This document shows positions 8,009-16,926 of a DNA stretch of 64,000 bases, in pieces. Origin of the DNA: SHLQ01 sp964451305 (GTDB lineage Bacteria > Actinomycetota > Acidimicrobiia > Acidimicrobiales > SHLQ01); assembly GCA_964451305.1 (NCBI GenBank), contig CAYVHV010000010.1, forward strand, positions 1 through 64,000. The letters run 5' to 3'. A model generated the notes under the pieces. That model worked only from the letters and a program-made list of their open reading frames with translations, was not told the origin of the DNA and ran no database searches. Position 1 is the stretch's first letter. Each line of letters starts with the position of its first letter. Position numbers and translations under genes: made by a program.

Positions 8009-10249
8009 TTACGCGAGACTGACCTCGACCGGGATCCCGTTGAGCGTGCAGTTTCCGGACAGGGCATCGAGCGCCGCGTCGTCGGTGAGGGCGTTTGCGT
8101 TGACTCCGGGTTTCGCTTTCGCTGCACGCATCTCGATACCGGCCTCGTCGTACCCCCACCCGTGTGGCAGGCAGACGACGCCCGGCATGACCTCATTCGT
8201 GATCTCCACCGGCGCGATGACCTCGCCCACCCGAGATGTAACGACCGCCTGTGCACCGCTCGCAAGACCTAACCGGTCAGCGTCATCGGGATGGACCTGC
8301 AGGGTGCAGTCGGTGCGACCCTTGGTCAAGATCGTGATGTTGTGCATCCACGAGTTGACCGTCTTGAGTTGTCGGCGACCAATCAACACCATCTCGTGCT
8401 CGTTTGGCCCTGCATCGAAGGCAGCCCGGTGGCGAGCCACGTCGTCCAGGATCGGTTGTGGAGCGAGTTCGACCGTGCCGGACACGGTTCTGATCGCGTC
8501 GGGAAAACGGGAAACGAGCGGGCCAAAGTCAGCGCCATGGGGGTGGTCGTCGATCAACTTTTGGAGGGTGATGCCCTGGGGCCTGTCCCCAAAGGCATCG
8601 CCGTGCTGGCCAACCCGCAAGCGGAAGTCGATGATCTGCTCAGCCCACGACCACGAGTCCAATGCGGTGAGGATCTCGGCGCGATCGCGCCCATGGATGG
8701 GCGAGTGCGATCGCCCGATCTCTTGGTCGATCATCTGCTCCATGATCGTCGTGTGGATGATCGTGGGATCGGCATCGTACGGCTGGCCACTGATGACGAG
8801 CGCGAGTCGGCTCAGAATCTGCTCTTCGCTCGGCGAGTCGGTATCGAACACGGGTGGTGAGTACTTCGCGAACGAACGGATCATCGATCCCTCGAAGGCA
8901 AAGTCGTAGTGGCTGCGTTCCAGCGCCGAAGTCGGCGGGAGGATGACGTGGGCGTGGCGTCCTGTGGCGGTGATGTAGGGGTCGACAACGACGAGTAGAT
9001 CCAGTTCCTGCAACGCGTCGTCGATGCGCTCGCTGTTCGGGAACGAGCGCACTGGGTTGCATGCGAGCACGAACATTGCGCGGATGGCGTCATCCCCGGG
9101 GGTCGTGATCTCTTCGGCGAGGGTCGCGCATGGCAATTCGCCCTTAACCTCGGGTCGCCCCGATGCTCGGCCCGACCATCGTCCTAGCTGAAACCCGCGG
9201 CCGCCGGGCTCCGATGGCGACAAGTTTTGGGTCGGCGAGCAATTGAACATGATGCCGCCAGGGCTATCGAGGTTGCCGGTGAGGGCGTTGAGCACATCGG
9301 TCGCCCAACTGGCCATCGTTCCGAATTCGACGGTGTGGGCGCCCATGCGGCCGTACACCGCAGCGGTGGGCGCAGACGCCAGTTCGCGGGCGATGCGGCG
9401 CGTGGTGACTGCATCGATTCCGCAGTGCGGCGCCACGACCTCAGGGCTGAACCCCGATGCGATCTCGCGAACCTCATCGACGCCGCTGATGTGGTCGGCG
9501 AGGTGACCGAGGTCGACGAGGCCTTCGTCGAAGAGCGTGTGGATGAGTGCGAGGAGCCAGTACGAGTCGGTGCCTGGGACGATCGTGAGGTGTTCGGACG
9601 CGTGCTCAGCAGTCTTGGTCCGGCGGGGATCGACGACCACGAACCGGCCGCGCTCACGAAGTGCATCCAAGCGGCCGGGAAAGTTGGGAATCGTAACGAG
9701 GCTGCCGTTGGACACGTAGGGGTTGGCGCCCAGGATGAGCAAGTAGTCGGTGCGGTCGAGGTCGGGTAGCGGAAACATGTCGGGCTGGCCCCACATGAGC
9801 CCTGCGCTCACGTGCTTTGGCATTTGGTCCACCGTCGACGCCGAGAACACATTGGTGCTGCCAGCAGCCTTGATCACCGCACGGCCGTAGAGCATGCCAC
9901 CGAGGTTGTGCACGTTCGGGTTTCCAAGTGCGGTTCCAAGCGCTTGACGACCGTGGGCCTCGATGATCGGGCGAAGCCGACGTTCGATTTCCGCAAACGC
10001 TTCGTCCCACGTGGCATCCTTCCACCCGTCCTCGGTGCGAATTCGTGGGCTCGTGAGACGGTCGGGGTCTTCGTGCAGCTGTTTGAGCGTCGATCCTTTC
10101 GGGCAGATGAACCCTTGTGAGTATGGGTCCTTGATGTCACCGCGAATCCGCACGACTTCTTCGCCCCTCGTGGTGATCTCGAGGCCACAGCACGCCTCGC
10201 AAAGCGGGCAGGTTCGCTGGTGTGTCTGGGTGTCGGTCTCGTTGCTCAT
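8009..10249 (-). CDS. Molybdopterin oxidoreductase (formate dehydrogenase/DMSO reductase family)
   Basis: 746 aa. The N-terminus carries a 4Fe-4S site with C14, C17 and C21 (CPLCEACC) and C49 (CPKG). It is followed by the bis-molybdopterin-guanine-dinucleotide core and, from about residue 620, the C-terminal dinucleotide-binding barrel. At the position where formate dehydrogenases carry Cys/Sec the chain reads FSASTVDQMPKHV, so the molybdenum ligand is not an obvious Cys or Sec and formate specificity should not be assumed. No twin-arginine signal is visible, suggesting a cytoplasmic protein. No iron-sulfur or membrane partner subunit is adjacent. The gene starts 9 bp after the acyl-CoA ligase stop, so the two are probably co-transcribed. 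Substrate unknown. Confidence 0.88.
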   Translation of the reverse strand: MSNETDTQTHQRTCPLCEACCGLEITTRGEEVVRIRGDIKDPYSQGFICPKGSTLKQLHEDPDRLTSPRIRTEDGWKDATWDEAFAEIERRLRPIIEAHGRQALGTALGNPNVHNLGGMLYGRAVIKAAGSTNVFSASTVDQMPKHVSAGLMWGQPDMFPLPDLDRTDYLLILGANPYVSNGSLVTIPNFPGRLDALRERGRFVVVDPRRTKTAEHASEHLTIVPGTDSYWLLALIHTLFDEGLVDLGHLADHISGVDEVREIASGFSPEVVAPHCGIDAVTTRRIARELASAPTAAVYGRMGAHTVEFGTMASWATDVLNALTGNLDSPGGIMFNCSPTQNLSPSEPGGRGFQLGRWSGRASGRPEVKGELPCATLAEEITTPGDDAIRAMFVLACNPVRSFPNSERIDDALQELDLLVVVDPYITATGRHAHVILPPTSALERSHYDFAFEGSMIRSFAKYSPPVFDTDSPSEEQILSRLALVISGQPYDADPTIIHTTIMEQMIDQEIGRSHSPIHGRDRAEILTALDSWSWAEQIIDFRLRVGQHGDAFGDRPQGITLQKLIDDHPHGADFGPLVSRFPDAIRTVSGTVELAPQPILDDVARHRAAFDAGPNEHEMVLIGRRQLKTVNSWMHNITILTKGRTDCTLQVHPDDADRLGLASGAQAVVTSRVGEVIAPVEITNEVMPGVVCLPHGWGYDEAGIEMRAAKAKPGVNANALTDDAALDALSGNCTLNGIPVEVSLA

Positions 10250-10258
10250 GACGGCACG

Positions 10259-11701
10259 CTACGCGAGATCGGTCGCTCCGTGCTCGACGAAGACCGTCGG
10301 GTCGATCGCTGCCACCTTGCCGAGCGAGGTTCGGGGCAGGTCATCCCACACGAGAATGACGTCGGTTTCCGCAGCGGTGCCGAGCGCATCGATGTCGATG
10401 GTCTCGCCGGGCGCTGCCACCACGACCGCCCCAACGATCTGGCCGAGGCGCCCGTCGGGAACGCCGACGACGTGCGCGTCAGCAACGCTCGGGTGATCGA
10501 GGAGTGCAGCGACGACCGCTGTCGGGTCGATGTTCTTGCCGCCTCGAACGATCAGGGAGCTGATCCGGCCCGTTACCGAGACAGCGCCGTCACCATCGAT
10601 CGTTCCGAGGTCGCCGGTGTGCATCACTCCGCCATCGAACAAGGCGTTGGTTCGGTCCGGCTCGCCGAGGTACCCGAGCGTCCCGGTCCACGTATTCGCC
10701 CAGCGTCCAGTCGTTACGGGTGCGATGCAGATCTCGCGGTTGCGTATCGTGACCTCGACATGTGGGAGCGCAAACCCGCGGCCGCTGCCGATCGGGTCAT
10801 CGAAAGCCTCGCGAACGACACCGCTCGGTGCTTCGCTCATTCCGTAACTGAGTGTCGGGCGAATCGAGAACCGATCATGGAAACTCGTGAGCAGCTCCGG
10901 CGCAGCGGGGGAACCGCCGACGATGATCCGGTCGAGCGTGCCGAGTTGAGCTGGGGTGACGTCGGTGTTCTTCACGAGGTCGTAGAGCATGGTCGCAACG
11001 ACGAATGCACGGGTCACGTCGTGACGCTCGACGTCGGCGGCGAACCCGCTGGCGTGGGTGCGCGACATCACGACGAAGGTGCTGCCCCGCACGAGCGAGG
11101 AGAACGGCCCGAGGGCGAGGATCGTGCCGATTCCCAAGCTCAGCGGTGTGCCGATTCGCTCTCCGGTCGCAGGCGGCTCGACCTCGATGCTGACGAGGCC
11201 GGGCCAAAGCAGATTGTGTTGGCTATGAGCAACGGCTTTCGGTCGCCCGCTCGTGCCGGACGTGAAGTTGACCGCAGCGATTTCGTGTGGGTCGACCCGT
11301 TGTTCGAAGACTGGGGGAGTGCGAGTACCCGATGGCATTTCGTCGGGCGAGGAGATGACTCGCACAGGGCCGATGAACGCCTCGATGCGTGCGCGGTCAG
11401 CGGGCGAGCTCGCACCTACCCAGATGCCGCCCGCTCGAAATGTCGCAAGCGCACCGATGACCGCCGCTGCGCAATTGCCGACATCCCACGCGATCGCCTC
11501 CCGTTGTGTGATCCCGGCAGCGACGACGGCCACCGCAGAATCAAGCTCGGCCCAAGTCCAGCTGCGTTCATCGTCGATGAGCGCAAGCCGCTCGGGGTGT
11601 GCGTCGAGCCCGGGGGACAAGATGTCGGCGATCGACACCGGCCCGAACGGATACCGAGCCGGTCGAGGGTGGGTTCGCAGACCGGGCAGCGGCTCTTCCA
11701 T
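10259..11701 (-). CDS. AMP-forming acyl-CoA synthetase/ligase (ANL superfamily)
   Basis: 480 aa. The ANL motifs are in order: phosphate loop NFTSGTSGRPKAV (about residue 150), YGMSEAP (A5), HTGDLG (A7), GRISSLIVRGGKNI (A8 hinge) and a terminal LPRTSLGKV containing the catalytic lysine. It activates a carboxylic acid with ATP and transfers it to CoA or another thiol. The acid is not predictable, and the chain is somewhat short for the family. ATG 11701 has TAAGCT exactly 6 nt upstream and no Shine-Dalgarno. The molybdopterin oxidoreductase follows after 9 bp, so a shared pathway is plausible but unproven. Confidence 0.88.
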   Translation of the reverse strand: MEEPLPGLRTHPRPARYPFGPVSIADILSPGLDAHPERLALIDDERSWTWAELDSAVAVVAAGITQREAIAWDVGNCAAAVIGALATFRAGGIWVGASSPADRARIEAFIGPVRVISSPDEMPSGTRTPPVFEQRVDPHEIAAVNFTSGTSGRPKAVAHSQHNLLWPGLVSIEVEPPATGERIGTPLSLGIGTILALGPFSSLVRGSTFVVMSRTHASGFAADVERHDVTRAFVVATMLYDLVKNTDVTPAQLGTLDRIIVGGSPAAPELLTSFHDRFSIRPTLSYGMSEAPSGVVREAFDDPIGSGRGFALPHVEVTIRNREICIAPVTTGRWANTWTGTLGYLGEPDRTNALFDGGVMHTGDLGTIDGDGAVSVTGRISSLIVRGGKNIDPTAVVAALLDHPSVADAHVVGVPDGRLGQIVGAVVVAAPGETIDIDALGTAAETDVILVWDDLPRTSLGKVAAIDPTVFVEHGATDLA

Positions 11702-11707
11702 CGGCTC

Positions 11708-11713
11708 AGCTTA
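11708..11713 (-). promoter_or_regulatory. Candidate -10 element of the acyl-CoA ligase gene (leaderless)
   Basis: TAAGCT on the minus strand, 6 nt from ATG 11701. It probably drives the ligase-oxidoreductase pair. Confidence 0.4.
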
Positions 11714-11727
11714 GGAGGCTGTGCTGG

Positions 11728-12675
11728 CTAGAAGAGGCTGTCCTGTACTGCGAGTTCGTCCGGTTCGACGTTCGAGTGCGTGAGTTCCATGCCGTAGAGC
11801 GGACGAAGGTCGGCAACAAACACGTCATCCACTTCCGGTCGACGGAAGGCGACGAGTCGTCCAGATGCCGCGAGCAGTTCGAGTTGGTGAGCGCCGTTGC
11901 GGAGCTTCAACGGATACTCGATCACGTGGTTCCACACATCGTCGGTGGATACGGGGCTGACCCATGCATCGTTCGTCGCCGCGATCTCACGTGACGCAAC
12001 CGAATCGATGAGACGATGTACCGACGTCTTCCAACGATCGAGCTCGGTCACGAGCCGGTCATCCGACACCGGATTCGCGAGACCGGAGAGCTTGCGTCGA
12101 GCGCTCACCGATTGTGGTAGTCCGAGGTCGTTCGTAATTTGGGCTTCAATCTCGCGTACCGCGATGCCATTTGTTGTCGTCGCGACGATGGCTGCACGCC
12201 AGGCTCCCTGCTCGCTGAGGCGAGTGTGTAGGCGATGCGAGGTCGATGTCCCGACTTTGATCGACCCATCGCGGAACCCGGCGAGATAGAGATGGTTCTC
12301 TTGCTGCAGATGGGTTTGCACCGATGCATCGAGCTCACCCGCACCACGGGTATGTGCGTGATGGAGTTGCGACGCAAAGGTGGCATCGTTGGCTGCGCAT
12401 CGATCGCATTTGCGCCCGTCATGGAGGGGCTCCCTCTCACAATCCTCCCATCGCGCCGACGCGGAGCGAAACGGCTTGTGGCCAACACAACGAGGCGTCG
12501 CAAGCTGTGCAGAATACCCGAGTCGAAAACCGCGCACGGGCAGATGGGTGGACGCCTCTCCGTTGATCCGAAGATGCAACTCCGGGCTGCCGGTCGCCCA
12601 CGACGTCGCGCAAAGGAGTACGCGGTCCCCGAGATGTAGACGCTGCTCGCTTTCCACCGGGAAAGTCTGGACCAT
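11728..12675 (-). CDS. DUF2797-like protein
   Basis: 315 aa from ATG 12675. The frame is open to a TTG at 12807, but that would overlap the divergent methyltransferase gene, so the ATG is preferred. The segment HLYLAGFRDGSIKVGTS followed by RLSEQGAWRAAIVATTTNG resembles the GIY-YIG-like core of DUF2797 proteins. Upstream of it are several cysteines (CVGHKPF, DCERE, KCDRCAAND) that could bind zinc. The function of this family is not established. The gene diverges from the MttB-like gene with 50 bp between chosen starts. Confidence 0.65.
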   Translation of the reverse strand: MVQTFPVESEQRLHLGDRVLLCATSWATGSPELHLRINGEASTHLPVRGFRLGYSAQLATPRCVGHKPFRSASARWEDCEREPLHDGRKCDRCAANDATFASQLHHAHTRGAGELDASVQTHLQQENHLYLAGFRDGSIKVGTSTSHRLHTRLSEQGAWRAAIVATTTNGIAVREIEAQITNDLGLPQSVSARRKLSGLANPVSDDRLVTELDRWKTSVHRLIDSVASREIAATNDAWVSPVSTDDVWNHVIEYPLKLRNGAHQLELLAASGRLVAFRRPEVDDVFVADLRPLYGMELTHSNVEPDELAVQDSLF

Positions 12676-12725
12676 CTCAGCGGCCGGACTTGCACCGAAG
12701 AGCGAATTCCCTATCGAATACCGAA

Positions 12726-14282
12726 ATGGAAGACGCGGTCGAGTCAGATGAAGGTGCCCCACGGAGGCGTCGAGGGCGGCGCTCGGATCGGCCGAAGACG
12801 GCGACAAACCCGCAGGTGCCCTTCCAACAACTCCGGCGACACTTCGAACCGACAGCGGTCGTATCGAACGACGAACTCGAAGCCATTCACCTCGCGTCGC
12901 TCGCCGTTCTGTCAGACGTGGGAATCGACGTGCTCGAACCCGAGGCCCGCGACCTCTTTGAACGTGCCGGTGCGAGCATCGACGGCGACCGGGTTCGTCT
13001 CGATCCCGAGATGGTCACCGAGGTCATCGCGAGCGCTCCCAGCGAATTTACGCTTCACGCTCCAAACCCCGGGAAGAACGTGCGTATCGGCGGAGACAAC
13101 GTCGTGTTCGGCGCGGTCGCAAGCGCGCCGTTCGTCTCCGACACTGCTGGCGGCCGGCGCAACGGAAACCGCGAAGACTTCCAAACCCTGGTGAAGCTCT
13201 CACATCACTTCAACGCCATCCATATGCACGGCGGGTATCCCGTCGAGCCTGCCGACATCCATCCATCGGTTCGCCACCTTCACGCCACACAGGACGTACT
13301 GACCTTTTCAGACAAAGCGCTACATGCCTACAGCCTCGGCCGTCAGCGCAACCGAGACTGTCTCGAGATGGTTCGAATCGCCCGCCAGGTGTCGCACGAA
13401 CAGCTCGATGATGAACCGTCGATTCACACGGTGATCAACTCGTCGTCGCCGCTACGGCTCGACATTCCAATGAGTCAAGGAATCCTCGAATACTCGAAGC
13501 GGGGACAGGTCATCATCATGACCCCGTTTACTCTCGCCGGAGCGATGGCTCCGGTGACTATCGCTGGAGCGGTAACGCAACAAAACGCTGAGGCACTCGC
13601 TGGCGTGACCTTGACCCAACTCGTACGTCCCGGAGCGCCGGTCGTGTACGGCGGCTTCACCAGCAACGTCGACATGAAGTCGGGTTCACCAGCATTCGGC
13701 ACGCCCGAGTTCATGAAGGCCGCAATGCTCGGTGGGCAGCTCGCCCGTCGCTACGGGTTGCCGTACCGCTCGTCCAACGTGAACGCAGCGAACGCCATCG
13801 ACGCACAGGCGGGGTATGAATCATCGTTCTCGCTATGGGGAGCGCTGATGGGCGGGGCGAACATCGTGTTCCACGGAGCGGGTTGGCTCGAAGGAGGTCT
13901 TCGAGCAAGTTTCGAGAAGCTCGTGCTCGACGCCGACCTGCTATCGATGATGCAGACGTTCCTCGCGCCGCTCGGCGTGGAATCCTCGGACCTTGCACTC
14001 GATGCGATTGCCGAAGTAGGTCCAGGCGGTCATTTCTTTGGAACGCAACACACCCAAGACCGGTATCGCAGCGCCTTCTACCAACCCATGGTCTCCGATT
14101 GGCGCAACTACGAGAGCTGGGAAGAAGCCGGATCTCCAACCGCGAGCGACAAGTTACCGACGCTCGTTCGAGACGCTTTGGATGCCTATGTCCAGCCCGA
14201 GCTCCCGCCCGACGTTTTAGCCGAGCTGAACGAATTCGTGGCACGACGAGTCGATGAAGGCGGCGTTGCGACCGACTACTAA
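12726..14282 (+). CDS. Trimethylamine methyltransferase (MttB) superfamily protein, non-pyrrolysine
   Basis: 518 aa from ATG 12726; a TTG at 12690 is an alternative. A basic N-terminal segment (RRRRGRRSDR) precedes a TIM-barrel protein with clear MttB-family sequence such as LSDVGIDVLEPEARDLFE, VIINSSSPLR-like text and NAANAIDAQAGYESSFSLWG. MttB proper uses pyrrolysine at an in-frame amber codon; here the frame is open throughout. It therefore belongs to the non-Pyl members, some of which demethylate glycine betaine or other quaternary amines onto a corrinoid protein. No corrinoid protein or methylcorrinoid:THF methyltransferase gene is adjacent, so the partner must be elsewhere or the activity differs. 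Substrate unknown. Confidence 0.85.
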   Translation: MEDAVESDEGAPRRRRGRRSDRPKTATNPQVPFQQLRRHFEPTAVVSNDELEAIHLASLAVLSDVGIDVLEPEARDLFERAGASIDGDRVRLDPEMVTEVIASAPSEFTLHAPNPGKNVRIGGDNVVFGAVASAPFVSDTAGGRRNGNREDFQTLVKLSHHFNAIHMHGGYPVEPADIHPSVRHLHATQDVLTFSDKALHAYSLGRQRNRDCLEMVRIARQVSHEQLDDEPSIHTVINSSSPLRLDIPMSQGILEYSKRGQVIIMTPFTLAGAMAPVTIAGAVTQQNAEALAGVTLTQLVRPGAPVVYGGFTSNVDMKSGSPAFGTPEFMKAAMLGGQLARRYGLPYRSSNVNAANAIDAQAGYESSFSLWGALMGGANIVFHGAGWLEGGLRASFEKLVLDADLLSMMQTFLAPLGVESSDLALDAIAEVGPGGHFFGTQHTQDRYRSAFYQPMVSDWRNYESWEEAGSPTASDKLPTLVRDALDAYVQPELPPDVLAELNEFVARRVDEGGVATDY

Positions 14283-14319
14283 GGGCAGCTGCGTTACGAG
14301 CTGACCTTTGTGTCTATGA

Positions 14320-14345
14320 GGCGAGCCTGTTCAGCTCAGCTCGCC
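14320..14345. terminator. Weak candidate terminator between convergent genes
   Basis: A perfect 7-bp inverted repeat (14320-14326 with 14339-14345, loop 12 nt) lies between the MttB-like stop and the cold-shock stop. A 5-bp GC hairpin (14349-14362) follows. Neither is followed by a T-run. Confidence 0.25.
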
Positions 14346-14363
14346 GGGGACGCGCGTGCGTCT

Positions 14364-14564
14364 CTAGACCGCAACGACGTTGAGTGCTTCGTCGCCCTTG
14401 CGTCCAGGTCCAACCTCGAATTCGACGGCTTGGCCTTCTTCTAGCGAACGGTAACCCTCGCCGGAAATGTTGCTGTAGTGAACGAACACATCGTCGCCGT
14501 CATCACGAGAGATAAACCCGTAGCCCTTCTCGTTGTTGAAGAACTTTACGGTTCCTGCTGGCAT
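14364..14564 (-). CDS. Cold-shock protein, CspA family
   Basis: 66 aa, the standard single OB-fold length. RNP1 appears as KGYGFI and RNP2 as VFVHY, with the opening PAGTVKFFNNEKGYGF typical of the family. It binds single-stranded RNA/DNA as an RNA chaperone. The frame is open 87 nt further upstream, but ATG 14564 is chosen because it gives the family N-terminus and has an AAGGA about 11 nt before it. The 185 bp between it and the next upstream gene leaves room for a long 5' leader, as is common for csp genes, but no specific regulatory fold was recognised. Confidence 0.93.
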   Translation of the reverse strand: MPAGTVKFFNNEKGYGFISRDDGDDVFVHYSNISGEGYRSLEEGQAVEFEVGPGRKGDEALNVVAV

Positions 14565-14749
14565 GGCTGTACTTTTCCTTCTGTTCTTGCCGAACGTCTG
14601 CCCGACGAGGGGCCTTCCAACCCCGTCTTCATACGGTATTGGAGCGTGCAATTTCCGTCGGATCGAACGAGACTATTCACATCGAGGACCCACAGAATTC
14701 ACATTGTTCACTCGTTCGTCACGATCGGGACACAACGAGGGCGACGCGG

Positions 14750-15634
14750 CTACGCAGCGTGCGGAAGTACTTCGGTAGGAGCTCTCGAACCGAGCCCCGC
14801 ATCGGTCCAGAGCGGGATCGTGTTCGATTCTGGATCGAACTCATTTAGCCACATCGCCATCCACGGAGGATCGACGAGTTGGTCGGGGTGAAAGCCAGCA
14901 GACAACGATGTCGACGCCACCGGCAGCACAACGAACGCAAAGCTCACGCCCCAGCTGATCAACCTGAACCACCGCAACGGGTTGAGCACATGTGGTCGTC
15001 GTGCAAACAAGCTGAGGCCACCAACGACGGTGAAACCGATGAGCACCGCAAAGGCCACGACAAAGGCGAGCGGGTATTTTGCTTTGGCGGTCGGGTGAGC
15101 GTCCATCACATCGTGGGCAATGCCCTTGTGTTCGATCTCTTCGGCGAGATGCCACAGAAACAGGGTCGCCGAACGCTCGTCTGCGCCGCCAAAATACGAA
15201 CGAAGCCCCGCTTCAGCCCATCGAGCGGAACAGAACGCGAGAATCTCGAACGCGGCCGCAAAAGCGATACCGAACGCAGTCGAACGAGAGCGAAGCCCGG
15301 CGAAGATGCGTGCCCCGAGGCGGTCGAGGACCCGGGCCGTCCTCGATGACGAGGTGAGCGATTTGTTGAACGCCTTGTGTGCGTTGAAGTGCGCAGCTTC
15401 CTGAGCGATCAGGATCTCGGTTTCATCGAGAGTCCTTTGGTCGATGTCACCTTCGTCGATGCCGGCGCGCAACATGGCGATCACGTACGGCTCGGCATGG
15501 GGCATCAAGAGTGAGATCGCGTTGGCGCCAGAACCGAATTCGGGCATCGAGTGATGCCAGAGATCGGTTTCGGTCTCCGACCAGTCAAAGCGAATGCGTC
15601 GAACCATTGGCGGCTGCGACGAGGTGGACTCCAT
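14750..15634 (-). CDS. PF10118-type predicted metal-dependent hydrolase
   Basis: 294 aa, mostly helical. Histidine/glutamate motifs QEAAHFNAH and HLAEEIEHKGIAHDV are the hallmark of this family and look like a di-metal (ferritin/oxygenase-like) site. Two hydrophobic stretches (PLAFVVAFAVLIGFTVVGGL and LISWGVSFAFVVLPVAST) suggest membrane association of the C-terminal half. The reaction is unknown; the hydrolase label is only a database-style name. It lies 70 bp after a thioesterase gene on the same strand, which makes a lipid-related role plausible but unproven. Confidence 0.75.
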   Translation of the reverse strand: MESTSSQPPMVRRIRFDWSETETDLWHHSMPEFGSGANAISLLMPHAEPYVIAMLRAGIDEGDIDQRTLDETEILIAQEAAHFNAHKAFNKSLTSSSRTARVLDRLGARIFAGLRSRSTAFGIAFAAAFEILAFCSARWAEAGLRSYFGGADERSATLFLWHLAEEIEHKGIAHDVMDAHPTAKAKYPLAFVVAFAVLIGFTVVGGLSLFARRPHVLNPLRWFRLISWGVSFAFVVLPVASTSLSAGFHPDQLVDPPWMAMWLNEFDPESNTIPLWTDAGLGSRAPTEVLPHAA

Positions 15635-15704
15635 GGAGGACTATCGGCCAAAGACCCACAGGCTGAAGGGCGCCAGCTCCGGGGATACCCCGAGGAGTCA
15701 CGAT

Positions 15705-16490
15705 CTAATGGGCTAAACCAAGGAGTTGTAGCTGGCGGCTGTGCGCGAGGACCATGCCGTCCTCATCGAAGATGGTGTTGTCGACTTCAAACATCCCGCC
15801 GGTGATGAAGCGGGTGCGGCTATCGAGCAGCATCCACTCGGTCGTCGGCCGGTTGCGGATGTGGATCGTCATCTGCACGGTCGGAACCCACGAGGGTTCG
15901 AGCTCGGTATAAAACACGGTCGGCGGCATGCTGTCGGAGGCCAACACGAGCGCGAGCGTGTCGAGCGGTTCGTCGTTGAGGAGCTTCATCCATCCGCGAA
16001 CCTCCGGGCTATTCGTCGAACCCGATGCGATCGCCGGGTCGATGACCTGGTGGATGCGATCGACGAACGGGGGAGGGAAGAACTCGGCTGACTCCGAGCG
16101 GACGCAGGCCTCCGGAGGCGCGATGTCGGGGGCACTACCGGTGATCAGCTCAGGTCCGTCACCGTCGTCGAGGTTTCCCGTGATCACCGTTCCCGAGAGC
16201 ATCGTTCGACCGGCGCCCGTTAGATCGACCCGGGTCGTTGTGAACCGCTTTCCGTCCTTGATCGGATCTACGGTTGCTGTCACCGGCCCGACGGTGCCGG
16301 GAGCGAGGAAATGTGCTGAGACCGAGATGACGTCGTCGCGGCCGCTACTCAGAATTGCAGCGCGGGCGATCATCGCCATCGAATACCCGCCGTTGGCGTT
16401 ACCGACGACATCCCAACCGGGCTGGATTTGCCCCTCGAACGTATTTGCGGTTGCTCCGGCGCTCAGTGCGGTGGCGTCGCCGAAGAGCAC
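15705..16490 (-). CDS. Acyl-CoA thioesterase, double hotdog (TesB-like) fold
   Basis: 261 aa with two hotdog halves. The N-half shows QPGWDVVGNANGGYSMAM (hotdog central helix) and the C-half the strands WMLLDSRTRFITGGMFEVDNTIFDEDG. Such proteins hydrolyse acyl-CoA or related thioesters in the cytoplasm; the chain preference cannot be read. The GTG start at 16490 lies 4 bp beyond the stop of the small membrane protein upstream, so the two are probably co-transcribed, and the PF10118 gene may extend the unit. Confidence 0.82.
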   Translation of the reverse strand: MLFGDATALSAGATANTFEGQIQPGWDVVGNANGGYSMAMIARAAILSSGRDDVISVSAHFLAPGTVGPVTATVDPIKDGKRFTTTRVDLTGAGRTMLSGTVITGNLDDGDGPELITGSAPDIAPPEACVRSESAEFFPPPFVDRIHQVIDPAIASGSTNSPEVRGWMKLLNDEPLDTLALVLASDSMPPTVFYTELEPSWVPTVQMTIHIRNRPTTEWMLLDSRTRFITGGMFEVDNTIFDEDGMVLAHSRQLQLLGLAH

Positions 16491-16494
16491 GGCG

Positions 16495-16836
16495 CTATCC
16501 GAGGATTGTTTGGCTATCGAGGAAGAACAGCACGACCAACAGCACGATGACCGCCACGTTGAGTGCGCTCGCCCACCATTTGTATGGGTGGTCGGCTTTG
16601 AAGAAGCGGCGAATGCTCAACACGTTGAACACGATCGCGACCGTGCCGATGATGACGCCAACGACAGCGCCGGTGCTCGCTGCGATACCGAACAGAGGCG
16701 CAACGAACGGGAAGATCACGTACGTGAGGACGCAGCGGATCCCAGAGATGACGACGGACTTTGAGAAAACCCGTTCGGCTTCTGGTTCGTCTACTTCTTC
16801 TTCGCCCGTACCGGGTCGTATCGAGGTATCGCTCAC
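16495..16836 (-). CDS. Small membrane protein, unidentified
   Basis: 113 aa from GTG 16836. The frame is open upstream to 16989, but a longer start would run into ruvC on the other strand and read only arginine-rich shadow sequence. A TACCGT lies 8 nt before the chosen GTG. An acidic N-terminal tail is followed by three hydrophobic segments: about 30-45 (weak), 50-70 (GIAASTGAVVGVIIGTVAIV) and 90-108 (ALNVAVIVLLVVLFFL). A basic loop (SIRRFFKADHPYKWW) separates the last two. Family not recognised. It sits directly before the thioesterase gene. Confidence 0.65.
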   Translation of the reverse strand: MSDTSIRPGTGEEEVDEPEAERVFSKSVVISGIRCVLTYVIFPFVAPLFGIAASTGAVVGVIIGTVAIVFNVLSIRRFFKADHPYKWWASALNVAVIVLLVVLFFLDSQTILG

Positions 16837-16912
16837 TAGAACCCACGGTATCGCATCTTCGGGGAGTTTCGAGCGTGGGATCGGCCACCGTATCAGAGTG
16901 TTTCGATATGAT

Positions 16913-16926
16913 CGTACGAATGTTCG
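16913..16926. promoter_or_regulatory. Candidate LexA/SOS box at the ruvC start
   Basis: The 14-mer CGTACGAATGTTCG matches the Gram-positive SOS box CGAAC-N4-GTTCG at all but one fixed base. It overlaps the chosen ruvC start codon, so binding would block initiation or elongation. A second similar site precedes ruvA. Confidence 0.4.

Noticed and set aside
10220..11731. Long open frame on the plus strand opposite the acyl-CoA ligase
   Set aside because: Its predicted protein is rich in Arg/Asp/Gly with no motif, while the minus strand has complete ANL motifs; it is an antisense shadow of a GC-rich gene.
12726..14282. Possible pyrrolysine-containing MttB
   Set aside because: The frame contains no internal amber codon and no pyl genes are present.
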